From assembly GCA_027405735.1 (NCBI GenBank), contig JAPEHQ010000007.1, positions 620,001-684,000 on the forward strand: 64,000 nt of DNA, given 5' to 3'. This document shows positions 42,709 through 55,085 of this stretch, piece after piece; the stretch's first letter is position 1; the number at the start of each line of letters is the position of its first letter. Below the pieces are notes generated by a model that did no database searches, was not told the DNA's origin, and was given only the letters and a program-made list of their open reading frames with translations. This stretch comes from Mucor racemosus. Taxonomy: Eukaryota > Mucoromycota > Mucoromycetes > Mucorales > Mucoraceae. Both the position numbers and the translations under genes were made by a program.

Positions 42709-45212
42709 TTAGTTGTTATAAAATGGATATTGGGGTTGAGCTTGATACGTTTGATGAGATGGCATGCCCATGAATCCACCGGAAAATGGCTGAGGTTGAG
42801 GTTGAGGTTGAGGAAATCCGTTAGGATCGTATTGTGGATAAGATGGTTGAGGTTGGGGATGATATGAATTAGCGTTTGGGTATTGATAAGTATCATTTAT
42901 ATAAGGAGGAAACTGATGATGATGAGGAGGAGGCTGATGATGATGTTGTGGTTGTGGTTGTGGTTGTTGTTGTGGCATTGGCATCGAATTATTATTATGG
43001 TTGTAAAACTGATGTTGAGTATGTTGAGGAGGGGAAGTACCGTAATTATGTGTATGACCTTGCTGATAATGGTTGTGATGATAGGGCGGTGAGTTTGTAG
43101 CAGTGTTGATAGAGGTTGATTCACTGAAACTAGGTGTAGGCATCACAAAACCACCATGACTACTCATAGTAGGTGATGGTCGAGGTGGTATTTGAGGAGA
43201 AACCAAAGCTGGTGTAGGAGCCTCTTGATTTCTTACAATCCAACGAACAGATTCTTGTCTTCCAATGCCACTATTTCCAGTGCTACTACCTCCTCCATTA
43301 GATTGAACAGTAGTTGTACTATGAGAAGGATGTAATGAAGCTACACTATCATGTCTTAAAACTTGTGGAGATGTAGGAGAAATATTACCGATAGGAGATA
43401 CCATTGGTTGATAATCATTGTATATTTCAGAGGGACTAATCTTAAGTTTAGCTTTAAAAGAAGGAGACGTTGGTGGTTGTACCAATGTTGAATGTTCAAG
43501 AGGAGGAGTATTGGTGGTTAAATTTTGTTTATAATACAAAGAAGGTGATTTGGTGGGCTGATGATTGTCTAGATGACATGGTCTTGTTGGCGAGGAAGAA
43601 GAATCTCCCTCTCCTGATTTTGAGGTGTTTTCTAATTTGGGCATTGGAAGGTGATTGCTATTTGTACTTAGGATTCTGTCTAATGGCGGTGAAAGTATTT
43701 CAGCATGAGATGAAACTTCGTCTGGTTTGTTTACAGCAGGTTCAGGAACAGGTTCTTGGATTGAATCAAAAGATGGTTGAGGTGATGACAAAGTAGGGTG
43801 AATATGTGTAATTGAATTTGAGTGCTTTATAGATGGAGATTGTTCTAATAATGTAGGTGAGTTGATCTCTGAACCTAGATCTAAATCCTTCATTTTTTCA
43901 GCTACTTGATCGTATTCAAATGAATTACTACTGTCATCTTTTAGTGGTGAATACTCTTCCTCTACTACGTTATCCTCTTCATCATCATCATCATCATCAA
44001 TGTTGAATGCAACTTTAGGATAAGTTCCAATGACAAATGGAACATTGAAAATGACAATATCGCCAGCTGTTTCAGGGCGATGTGGATTTTGCTCATTTAG
44101 GTTGATGGACACGCGCAAGCTGTAGTCAATTTTAAACGTTAAACCAGATTTATCAACAGTAGGGCAAATATTCGGTGGAATTGGTAATTGCATATCAAAT
44201 GTTTTTGTAAAACTTATTGGACCTGATATTTCAATATTTGAAGTAATTTGACGAATGACTTTTGGACCAAATAATTCGGATCTATTAATGTTGTACCAAT
44301 TGTTACTATTTATACACACAAACTGTGCCTTTGGAAAAATACTTACTTGTTTTTGCCGTAATATACTGATCTTAATAATTGAACTGAAAGAGCCTTATCT
44401 CTTACCATTACACCAATATGTTCTATAGTTACTGAAATTGGGATAACATCGCCTAGAAATGTTTTTGTTAGCTCCTCAGGCTACCACATTACATTGAGAT
44501 TTTATAGATATTTTACCCTTCACAGCTGCTCGTTTTCCGACTACGGTGGCTACTTTTACTTTTCTAGTAGTTTCTCCACTCAATAACAATTCTTTTTCAA
44601 TTCTTTGTTCTCCAGCAAATTCAGATTTGTCCACATTAATATCCTCTAAAATATTGACTGATACACTTGTTGTAGGACAAAACTTCTCCAACATTGAAAA
44701 TGATTTATTGTAAATCGCCACCAATCGATAACTTACTTTTAACAGTTTAGTAATCTAAACCTCACGTGTTAGATCTGGAGATACAATTACATGTACTAAC
44801 AAGCATTCAAATGATGTCTTACTTCTAATGTGCTTGGTACTTTATAATCCTTTGAACTAGGAATTGTCATTCGAAATGGAAATCGATGTGTATGTGGTTC
44901 AAGATAATATGATTTTTGATCCCCTTCTGGTGATTCAGCGACAAGCGCCGATTTTGCGAATAATGAAATGCTTCTACCTCCAATCTCAACAGTGCCTTCC
45001 AGTGTTATTTTGATATTGTTTGTTTTAGTAGCCTTTTTTAAATCGAGAATTACATCGCCTGTATGATGTTTACAGTTTAGTGTTTGTTTATAATATTATA
45101 GTATATATCCTTAATGCCATTTACCCGATATATCTTCTCCAGGAAAATAATATCTTTCTTGAGAAATCTCAATATAGAATTCATTTTCTTTACTTTTAAA
45201 CAAATCTGTCAT
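42709..45212 (-). CDS. Alpha-arrestin-like protein (754 aa)
   Basis: Exons 45212-45125, 45058-44823, 44754-44493, 44452-44347, 44281-42709; introns 47-68 nt, GT-AG, several with CTAAC; 755 codons in phase. Residues 1-~150 form an arrestin N-terminal-like domain (FYIEISQERYYFPGEDISG, then HRFPFRMTIPSS). ~160-330 is the C-terminal arrestin domain (KVSYRLVA, FGPKVIRQ, FDMQLPIPPN, DYSLRVSINL). The remainder is disordered, rich in Ser/Pro then His/Gln/Pro. In fungi such proteins recruit a ubiquitin ligase to membrane transporters. I see only PPY tripeptides, not canonical PPxY. Transcribed divergently from COQ10. The 3' end abuts the palindromic transposon. Confidence 0.88.
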
Positions 45213-45462
45213 AATATAATTATAATTTCAAGAAAAAAAAGAAGAAAAGAAGAATAGAAAACCTGAATGAGAAACCTGATTAAAATATCTGTAAGGGATT
45301 CTATATTTGGATTTGAACAGGTTGCACTAGCAAAGGGCCATGTTTATTCAACAAAAGTGGTGACTCGTGGTGAATTGGCTGAGTCAAACATAACCACTAT
45401 AATCCCGGAAATTATGGATTTCGCCACCTTCCCTTGACATTTTTAAATTTCTGTAACTAAAC
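45213..45462. promoter_or_regulatory. Divergent intergenic region, arrestin / COQ10
   Basis: 250 bp between the two start codons, so both promoters must lie here. No recognised factor site. Confidence 0.5.
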
Positions 45463-46134
45463 ATGGCAACTTTACTTCGACCACAACGTCGTCATTTCTT
45501 CACTATTCCAAATATATTAAGCTCAAGAAAGCAATATTCAGAAAGAAAATTACTGAGGTAAGTTTTCTGCATCGTTTTCCGCCATCATATTAATCAACAA
45601 CAAACAAGTTTCTCGCAAAATCAATTGTATGCTGTTGTGTCTAATGTAGATGATTATTATCAATTTATACCTTTTTGTAATCATTCTCATGTATATACCA
45701 ATACTCCCAAGAACAATGGAACGAATGTAATGGAAGCAGAGCTTGGTGTGGGATTTAAATTGTTTCAAGAGAAATACATGTCAAAAGTAACATGTCAAAA
45801 GCCATCCATAGTTCAGGTATGTATTATTTGATCGTTGCCATGGCAACTGTTGTTAATCTTTTTTATGTTGATATCAAACATAAAGGCCGTCGCAGCAGAT
45901 GCAAAACTGTTTAATGACATGACAACCACATGGAAATTTACTCCCAATGTACCTAGATCAAAGCTAAGCGATCCCTCTGCTGCTGATCATCCTACATGTT
46001 GGGTTGATTTTGATATCTCTTTTGATTTTGCTTCTCCATTGCATGCTCAAGCTTCTTCTGTATTTTTTGATCAGGTATCAAAAATGATGTTGCAAGCATT
46101 TATTGATAGATGTCATACAGTTTACAAGAAATAG
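45463..46134 (+). CDS. COQ10: Coenzyme Q-binding protein COQ10 (183 aa)
   Basis: Exons 45463-45557, 45609-45816, 45886-46134 (GT-AG introns of 51 and 69 nt); phases sum to 184 codons. The Arg-rich, acid-free N-terminus (MATLLRPQRRHFFTIP) looks like a mitochondrial presequence. The START/polyketide-cyclase-like domain follows: LYAVVSNVDDYYQFIPFC, AELGVGFKLFQEKY, TTTWKFTP, CWVDFDISFDF, and a C-terminal helix ending MMLQAFIDRCHTVYKK. COQ10 binds ubiquinone and supports its biosynthesis and use in respiration at the inner mitochondrial membrane. Length fits the family. Confidence 0.93.
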
Positions 46135-46467
46135 AATCAACTGTTTTGACCTTAGAAATGTATAGATCTAAATAAAAATTTGTTGCTAAGCAATGCATTA
46201 ATTGTCCAATTTGCCCAATTTAGTTTTGCTACACATCTCTAAAAGCAATTCCTGCAAAAACCTTTATTAAATCTACCATCATTGGTTATTCAATTCATAT
46301 TCTCTACATTGGTTTATCGTGACTTACTTGATGCCGTCATTGTCGAGCAGTGCAGGTACGCGTCGCCTTCTATTTGAGAAAGCCAATATAACAACTTCGA
46401 AAGGGATTGCAGTTACGTTTTTTCTCTCTCCTTCCATATTACATATTCTTTTTCTCTCTCGATATAA

Positions 46468-47477
<1,010 letters not shown>

Positions 47478-47727
47478 AATATGTGTGTATTACAATCATT
47501 TTGAAATAATAAAAAAATGTTAAAAATTTGATATTTTGTTTTTGAGAGAATTTTTGTGCAATGAAGAGAATAGATGAAATCTAGTTGTTGTAATGAAAAT
47601 GGTAGTAAAAATAATGGAGAATTTGATGGTATTTTTGTTTTATAATTTGATTAAAGGAAAAAGCATTTGACACATACTTTTTTTACAGTGTATTTTTATT
47701 ATAAATAGGAATTTGTATTAAATATTA

Positions 47728-48603
47728 TTATGAAGTACGAGTATAAAGGACTACAAATATAAATGTCAATAGAACCGCGAATGAATCCATACGATGATTT
47801 GAGTGAGAAAGGCCACCATCACTAGAGAATACTCCAATTTGACCTAACCCCCCTAGATCTTGAGAATATCCTGACGCTGGATTATTCGATGACATGTCTA
47901 GTGTTGGTACTCGAGAAGCAATTGGTAATGCAATTGGTGCTCCAGGTTGATCAGCATGAGGTTGTCTTACAGCACTAACTGTGGGCATGGAGGTTGAACC
48001 TGTAGCAGTTGATAAAGCTGTTTGAACAGATGCTGGTGCTGGTTGTTTTTGAGATGGTTTTGCTGGAGGAGGTGGTGGTGGTTGCTTTTGCTCATCTGGA
48101 AGTTTCTGTTGACTTTGGGCTTCAGGGGGAGGTGGAGCAGAAGATGCAGGAGCTGGAGGGACATTTATTGTAGAAGGGTCAGGTTTTGCATTGATTTTCT
48201 TGTCTTTTTCATCATCTTCTTTTTTTTTCTTTTTTTTTGCTGCTTGTAGATCAGGTGGAGACCATTGTCCCTCATTTTGTTTAGGAGGATTCAAATGCTC
48301 ATCTACAATCTTTTTGGCATCATCTACTCTTTTTTGATCTTCTTCTTCATGTTCCCAGGAAGGCTCTTCCAAATCATCGTATGGTAATGGTGCTTCACGA
48401 GGTTCTGTGTCTAAACCTTCTTCAGTTTCTACTATTTCCAACCATTCATCACTTGGTTCCTGTTCGTTTTCATACTCTTCTTGGCGGCCCATCATTGGCT
48501 CTTCATCAAATTCAACTTCCCAAGGAGGTGAATTAGGTCCTTCTTCTACTTGTTCTTCCTCTCCAAATTCGCCCCATGGCTCGTCCATAAATTCGTCGTC
48601 CAT
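47728..48603 (-). CDS. Acidic/proline-rich protein with hydrophobic C-terminus (291 aa)
   Basis: Not recognised. The first ATG gives MDDEFMDEPWGEFGEEE. ~1-110 is very acidic, with WE/PW motifs. ~125-145 is a lysine/glutamate run. ~150-200 is Pro/Gln-rich. ~200-265 is Ser/Gly-rich. The last ~17 residues (SFAVLLTFIFVVLY) are a hydrophobic segment followed by TRTS. With no N-terminal signal in this exon, a tail-anchored protein is the simplest reading. A TTTTTTACAG acceptor-like site just upstream (about 48640 on the minus strand) leaves open an extra 5' exon. If that exon encoded a signal peptide, the C-terminus could instead be a GPI-attachment signal. Confidence 0.65.
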   Translation of the reverse strand: MDDEFMDEPWGEFGEEEQVEEGPNSPPWEVEFDEEPMMGRQEEYENEQEPSDEWLEIVETEEGLDTEPREAPLPYDDLEEPSWEHEEEDQKRVDDAKKIVDEHLNPPKQNEGQWSPPDLQAAKKKKKKEDDEKDKKINAKPDPSTINVPPAPASSAPPPPEAQSQQKLPDEQKQPPPPPPAKPSQKQPAPASVQTALSTATGSTSMPTVSAVRQPHADQPGAPIALPIASRVPTLDMSSNNPASGYSQDLGGLGQIGVFSSDGGLSHSNHRMDSFAVLLTFIFVVLYTRTS

Positions 48604-48682
48604 ATTAAATGACAAAAATGTAGGCTCAAGATGTTCCAACGCTGTAAAAAACTAGACTTTTTTATATAATTAATAGCGTTGT

Positions 48683-49195
48683 TTGTTTAATAGCAATGTT
48701 TACTTTTCAACCGATGCTAATGATTACTTTTCCGAGCCAAATTTATTATCGTTCCATTCCCGGAATTTTGTCATTGTCGATACTATTGTAGGTATAAATC
48801 ATAGCATATATGTTTCCCCATACCAAACAAATATACATATACATTTCTCCTCTCCGTATTTTTCAAGTATTTCGCTATTTGTTTGTACCTCAAATATATT
48901 GCCAGTAACTCGGAATCCTTATAATATTAGATTGATTATTGCCTCAAAGCGTTATTCCTATCAAACTCTTGTAATAAAATACGATTTTTATATGCTTGAA
49001 TGTTCGAATAAAAAGCATTTAAAAAACGCTACACGCAATATGCAAAATTCTGCATATATTTGGATCAATAACTACAGTATAGTCTCTCTCAATTGGCTAT
49101 ACTTTTTCAAGGCAAAATTATGCTATTTGATGAAGCACATCTCACAAATCATGGCAATACTTGAAAAGATCGTATCAATATTTGGAAGGAATTAA
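48683..49195 (+). other. 170-codon open frame of uncertain status
   Basis: An unusually long stop-free frame for such AT-rich DNA. It has no ATG near its start (the first in-frame ATG is about 100 codons in) and no recognisable domain. The protein is rich in Asn, Ile, Ser and Tyr. It could be an exon of an unannotated gene or a decayed element. Confidence 0.2.
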
Positions 49196-49704
49196 AGTTT
49201 AAACTAAATTTATTATACTACATATATGAAAAATAAAGCGTGGCTCTGAGAGCATTTACCACATTTTCAGCCTTCGCTTCGGCAACATTTTGATTTTGTA
49301 ATGCAAAAATTAGTATACCGGAGCTTAAAATCATAAAATCATAAGTCGCAATTTTTTGATTTTCTTCTGGATTTGATATTTTTGAGAAAAAATTATTCTT
49401 TAAAGAATATTTACAAAAAAAGCTCCTAAAAATAGTCTAAAACTTTACTAATAACAAAGATTTTCTTTTAATTACTCTATTTTATAGTATTTTTAAATTT
49501 TACATTTTTTTTTACAAAACTCATACTTATCTTGCTAAAAGTAAGATTTTGATTTTTCGAGAAAAATCAAAAAATTCAATAGCAAATATAAAATTAAACA
49601 TTTTCAAATAAAGTAGTTGACTTTTACGGTCACTTAGTGCCAATATATACCATAGTAAAAAGTTTCATTTTCGAGGTGAAAAACCCAGATTTGTCGAAAT
49701 CACG

Positions 49705-49734
49705 ATTTTCCATGAGGTATACCTCATGGAAAAT
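49705..49734. repeat. Perfect 30-bp palindrome
   Basis: Half-site ATTTTCCATGAGGTA is followed directly by its complement, with no spacer. Confidence 0.9.
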
Positions 49735-50559
49735 TGGGGTAAAATGAAATGTCTGAAAAAAATACAAAGGTGTTATAGAAAATATCTCTTGGACGAGAGA
49801 AATCGTTTGATATGGTTTTGGGCATCAGGGGTTGCTTACATCTAAAGATATGCGTTCTTTCAAGTGTTGATTTATGCTAATTTTCGTAACACAACCACAT
49901 AAAACCGCATTATTTCTTATTAAATCAAGACTAATTAGCAAAATAAAAAATACATTCTGTGCCATTATGCTTTTAAAAAGATAATTATTTTAGTTTAAAG
50001 GTTTTTGTAGCTTTTTCTGTGGTATGAAAATCCTTTAAAGCCATATCTTATATCGGAGCAGTGTTTCACAAAGACGTTGAAAAAAGAGCTAAATCAGGAA
50101 CAAAATGATAGGTAACACATTCGCACATACACAAATTATTTTTGATGGAACCATTCATCGAGAAAGTATTATAACAAGTAGCACTGGATCATTTCAAATG
50201 ATTAGTTTATCATTTTACGCATTTTCTATTATGGTTTCTCTGCAGTACTGTGGTTTTTCTTGATGGTTACACCGCTGACGCAAACCACTTCTATGCTTCG
50301 CAGTAAGATAAACGCGAAAAATGTTTTGCAAAAAGCTTTTCTTCTTCTTCTTCTTCCTCTTTAGCATACTTTTGATTCTTTCTGGTCAGGTTCAAGATAG
50401 TTGTGAACGTCCTTGCAGGGTTCTTCTTGGTTTCATATGCTTATTTCATTCATTTCTGACTTGGGTTCGTAGCCCTAGTTCCAGGGGTCTACTCCAACAC
50501 TAGCATTCTTTTATTGACCTCTTTCGAGAGTAATATGAAAGGTTAAAGGTGACACTGAC

Positions 50560-50960
50560 CAAGGGTATCTCTGTCGCACCATTGATACTTTTGAGACTGC
50601 TCAAACCAGCTCCTGTATTGCCTAAAACTTGAGGAGTAGGGCTAGAATGAGATCACAGCTGGGCTGGTCCGTTAGATCGTCTTACTGCTAGGAGGCGGCG
50701 CCGACATCTTAAGGTCTTGTAAGTCTGTGGCATTTTCCAATGTAAACATAGCCTTGTCGCATAACTTATCGCCGGTAATCTGGATGCTCACATGTCACTC
50801 TGCCCAATGGCGGTACGGTGCGTCTCTCCGCCGGGCTTCTGATCCCAACATCAGGGTATAGGGTGGTTGAAGGTCTATCTCTTTTGGTAGGTCTAGGAGT
50901 CCCTTTCACAGAAGCTTTTTCCATAGTTGGTTTGGGAAAAAGTGGAGTGTAAGGACTGGA
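50560..50960 (-). pseudogene. Decayed retroelement-like coding fragment
   Basis: Clearly less AT-rich than its surroundings. The minus strand shows open stretches such as MEKASVKGTPRPTKRD and, shifted in frame, DKLCDKAMFTLENATDLQD then SAPPPSSKT, which look like translated sequence of a LINE or gag type. Stops and frame changes break it. The family is not identified. Confidence 0.3.
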
Positions 50961-51997
50961 AATTCAAGAATATGTCTTTTATTACAAAAAAGAGTAACAT
51001 ATGTATTGCTCCCCATGAGTATAGCATTAACAGCAGGCTATACAATGATTGGGTTACATAATCAAGGTGGGTTTCCTTTTGGGATCAGTTGTATTTTCAC
51101 CTTCCCGTGGTTGATCCTGTTAGTATCAAAGTATTTTCACTTTGAGAACCAAGAAGAATACATTTTTATCTACATTTTATTTCAATAAAAAGCTTGAATA
51201 ATTTGATACATTTACTTTTATAGTTCATTGGAATCATGCAATTTTTTTAATTTAACATTATGCACTAGTACATTATGTCCCTTGTTTTACTGAAAGCTTT
51301 GAATAAAGTAAATACATGCAGAAATCTTTCTGGATTCTGAAACTAGTTGTGCATATCTCTTTTTCTCTTGACCAAAAGACATGGACGGCAACTGGTCATT
51401 TTGACCCATTTATCACATATTTCTCAAATTAGATGAAAAGAAGTGTTACAAAACTTTTTTACTTTTGCTTCTGATTACTATTACGCTAATGTTTCGATAC
51501 AATCCAATGGATTTCGGTTAGCCGCCTTTTTTAGAAACAAAGCAATATTCCCACATCATAATGTGCATCAGATTTTCTCAATCTAAACTTTTAGAAAGTA
51601 GCTTATTTTCGGCTCCTGATCATTTGAAACCTACATTGTGTTTATTAGATGATCTACTGCATAGTGTATATCAAAGAGATGCCATGTACCAACAAACAAA
51701 ACATTATCATGTACGTAATCCCGTTATATAGATTTATAATATATATCGGCTTTATATTAATCTATTGAAATTAAATATTTGATTTTGCATTAACCTCCTA
51801 TTTTATTATATCATTCTAATGAATGAACCTGGATTTCTTGGCTTACGGTATTGCATATGTGGTATACCAGTACATAATATAGTTTGACATTTCGGCTAGA
51901 ATTTGCAGGGCGAATAATTTCAAAACCAGCTTTTTTACCAAAAATTTAAGAATGGCAGATGCCCGTGTTTGTCCATATTTTTCTCCTTGATACACAA

Positions 51998-53025
51998 ATG
52001 TCTACTAGTAAGGAAAAAGCACAGCAAATTGAACAACAATTGAGCCAGGTAATGTTGCAGCTTTCTAATAACAAGTAGCCTGATTAATGATTAATCAGTT
52101 TATATAGGCCAAGAAAGAGAACATCATTCGATTCAGAAATGAGCTTTTATTTAAAGAGATAAAGAAAATCGAGGTAAAATAAAATAGAAACCACAGAAGA
52201 AGTGATGGGCATACGATAAGATTAACTCGAATTTCCATAGAATCAAGTAAGTTGATATTAATAATTATATTAACTAGAAATGAGTCATTAAATGATGATC
52301 TGCCACAGCAACAATCATTATCACGCAACTTGGACGAAGCCATCAAATTAAAATATGACCAGGTTTCCGATTATATTACCATATCATCATTTTCTATTTC
52401 GACTATTCATCAGACTATGATTCATATGAACGAAAAGAGGTCCGAATTAAGGGATAAGCAATTGAACCTTGGAAAAAAAGTAGCCGAATATGTGAAAACT
52501 ATATTAGAAATACTAGATGTTACTTGGACAGTTATTGAGCAATTCAAGTACAAGGCACAAAAGGATAAAAATGTTGCATTTGATGAACACTATGCCGCTC
52601 TTGTTGATACCATGCTACTAAAAGCCAAGTAAGTTTATTTGTAGATGATGAATATTGCATCTAAATAGCGTTTGGTAGAATCCTTCGATTATCGGTGTTT
52701 ATTGGCACATATGATGATCCAGAATTTATTACAGCATTGGAAACATTAAGGTATTGATTTATAACAAATTTTTTATTTATTTTTTTTATAAAAAATGTAT
52801 GACTAAAAATAATAATAATGATGATAATAATAATAATAATAAAATAGAAACCTTTTGGATAAAAGATATAATGATGCAGAAACAATGTTAAAGTATACCA
52901 CACAAAAAATAGAAGAATACAATGAAGTTGGACCAGAATTTAAAACGCTATCATTGGCATATCAAGGATTGCTTGGTAAAATCCAGTCGACAAAAGATGA
53001 TATAAACAGGATAAGAAACAATTAA
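51998..53025 (+). CDS. Coiled-coil protein, possibly augmin subunit HAUS4-like (236 aa)
   Basis: Model: 51998-52048, 52108-52173, 52285-52628, 52679-52750, 52848-53025, giving 237 codons in phase. The second intron is uncertain (acceptor AAATGAG; a 6-nt micro-exon at 52241-52246 would also keep frame). The protein is mostly helical and charged: IRFRNELLFKEIKKIE, NLDEAIKLKYDQ, then LLKAKILRLSVFIGTYDDPE, and EEYNEVGPEFKTLSLAYQGL near the C-terminus. The latter resembles the last conserved block of HAUS4/AUG4, which acts in branching microtubule nucleation, but at 236 aa it is shorter than the animal protein. An (AAT)n tract lies in the last intron. The stop overlaps that of the convergent SNX3 gene. 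Confidence 0.55.
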
Positions 53026-53506
53026 TATTTTCCTTGAATGAATTTGACGATTAAATTTGCTTTTGATTCTTCATATTCTTGTATTAAAGTAATGTTACTA
53101 CAAAGAATTTGTAAAAATCTTTCTAATTTTTGTCTTCTTTCTTCAATCACTTTATCAGAAAATCTACTTGTAAAGACCTTTCCTGGTAAATTTGGGACCT
53201 TGATTTCATAATCATTTTCTTCCAATTTGAACTTTAGTGATTCAAATTTACTATATCTTCTTCTCACTGTGGATTGTTTAAAGTTGAATAAGGGCATATT
53301 TGTTCTACAAACAATTTCATAATCCGTATACATCATAAATCCGGTACCTGAATTTGCATTTATTAGTACATCTTGATTTGACTACCGTGAGCATTTTTAA
53401 ACTTACCATGAGTTTGAGGTGCTCTTACTTCAATTTCCAAGAATGAATCGGGAATACCTTTGACTTCTTCAATAGTAGTTTCTTGTCTAAGAGTGGATAC
53501 TTTCAT
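53022..53506 (-). CDS. SNX3: Sorting nexin SNX3/Grd19 (141 aa)
   Basis: Exons 53506-53407 and 53347-53022; the 59-nt GT-AG intron interrupts the codon after QTH, giving QTHGTG. Short N-terminus, then a PX domain filling the protein: SFLEIEVRAPQTHG, YTDYEIVCRTNMPLF, the phosphoinositide-binding STVRRRYSKFE (basic Arg/Lys and Tyr), PNLPGK, and FSDKVIEERRQKLERFLQ. No BAR domain, so it belongs to the small SNX3/Grd19 class that binds PI3P on early endosomes and works with retromer in cargo recycling. Slightly shorter than yeast Grd19 (N-terminus and a loop). Confidence 0.93.
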
Positions 53507-53627
53507 TTTTATGTATAGAGAATTAATGATATTATATAAAAAAAAAGAAAATAAAATATAATAATGAAAAAGAACGCTTTATATTTATAATCAAAATCTC
53601 TCAAATATTTATTTATTTATATTTTGT

Positions 53628-55085
53628 TTAGTGTTTCATAAATTGATCATAACTTGCACCGATTTCTTCCAACATGTGAGTGGTTAAAACGGATCTACCA
53701 TACTTTTTGAAGGCTAAATTTGAACTTGTTCGAGAAATCTGACAAGCGCCCCAGGTAGCATACATGGCAATATCCTTGGCAGGGATTTCATTTGAATGGC
53801 TAGATACTATCATGTTAGTTTAAATGAAAATCATTGTAATGCTACATGGGTTATACCTCCAAACACCATCTTGGTAAGCTTTTCCCCAAGCTAAAAAGGC
53901 CGCAATAGCGCCCGAAAGAACATCCCCCTGACCACCCATACGTTTTAAACCGCCCTCAGCATCACATTGCAAAACTATAATTATTATTATTATTATTATT
54001 CATCCAAACAAACAAATAAACGAATAGTTATAATTTACCTTGTTCACCGTTAGTGATAATATCAACAGAGCCCTTCTGAACAACCGTAACTCCGCCAAGA
54101 GATTGACTAAGGTCCTTTGCAGCTTGATCTATTTGCTCCTTGTTTGTTTGGACATTCTAAAAGTAAAACGGGATTAGATATTAAAATCCTTTTTCAATTT
54201 AAACATTTACCATCTTTTCACATAATCGTTTAAATTCAACAACATTGGGAGTTAATACAGCTTTCTTATAGCCGTGAACAGTTTCAGGATGTTGTTGAAC
54301 AAGAAACAAGCCATCTGCATCAATTACGATCGCCATATCATTTTCACGAGCTTTCTTAATAAGCTCTTTGGCGGTATCTTGCATGATTTTATCTCTAGAT
54401 AAGCCAGGGCCAACTACTAATACATGCAATCTTGAAAAAAGACTTGAAACATTATCAACAATTTCTTTGATAGATGTTGATTGAACATTGTCTTGTGTTC
54501 TGAGATATGGATGTACAATCAAATCTATTTGTATATATTTGTATATATTCTCCTTTTTCTAATATAATTGTTTGTTTATTACCTGGTGAATAACTCTATT
54601 AGAAAAATTTAGTATTTCTGATTTGGTAGATTATACATGTGTAAGTATATCTTCTTACTTTGATGGCTGTGCTTGCTCCAGGAGAGCAGAAGATATGGCA
54701 TAAATCAACACCCTTCACATTCTTGTTAATGCTATATATTATTTATGCAGACTAATCTATACTTGCCACTTTTAATGAAGTAATTCCACTATAATATGGT
54801 GCACCTGTATACCTAAATTCGGATGAGAATGTTTGGAAAGAAAATCAATATATATGCAGGTTCTAAAAAGAAAAAAAAAGCGATTCTTACTCTTCTGAGC
54901 CACCAACTACACCTACTCTTCCTTGAATTTTTTTTTTTTTTTCGTGTTTCATTATGTTAAAAAACCTGTGTCCTCAATCTCAATGTCTATTTAGTGTATT
55001 TACCTGCTTGACCTTTATGTAATTCGTGAGATAAAGGTGGAATAAGTTGTCTAACTAATTTGATATCAGGAATTCTTGCTGGCAT
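53628..55085 (-). CDS. NAXD: ADP/ATP-dependent (S)-NAD(P)H-hydrate dehydratase (315 aa)
   Basis: Nine exons: 55085-55004, 54921-54891, 54812-54767, 54712-54659, 54595-54583, 54524-54211, 54156-54039, 53974-53857, 53799-53628. Phases agree over 316 codons. Intron 3 uses a GC donor (GCAAGT) and exon 5 is only 13 nt. Ribokinase-like fold: [69 protein letters not shown], and the nucleotide-binding [17 protein letters not shown]. The enzyme converts damaged hydrated NADH/NADPH back to the cofactor using a nucleoside triphosphate. No clear targeting peptide. Divergent from SEN34. Confidence 0.94.

Larger units (their letters stand above)
49196..51997. other. 2.8-kb intergenic region
   Basis: No supportable intact gene. 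It holds a perfect 30-bp palindrome (49705-49734) and a less AT-rich island with a decayed retroelement-like fragment (50560-50960). The rest is AT-rich. Confidence 0.55.

Noticed and set aside
42876..43100. Plus-strand Asp/Val-rich and Met-rich ORFs
   Set aside because: Antisense shadows of the His/Gln-rich C-terminus of the arrestin-like protein.
44281..44345. 18-nt or 24-nt intron in the arrestin gene
   Set aside because: Too short to splice; the acceptor at AATAG before 44281 gives a normal 65-nt intron in phase.
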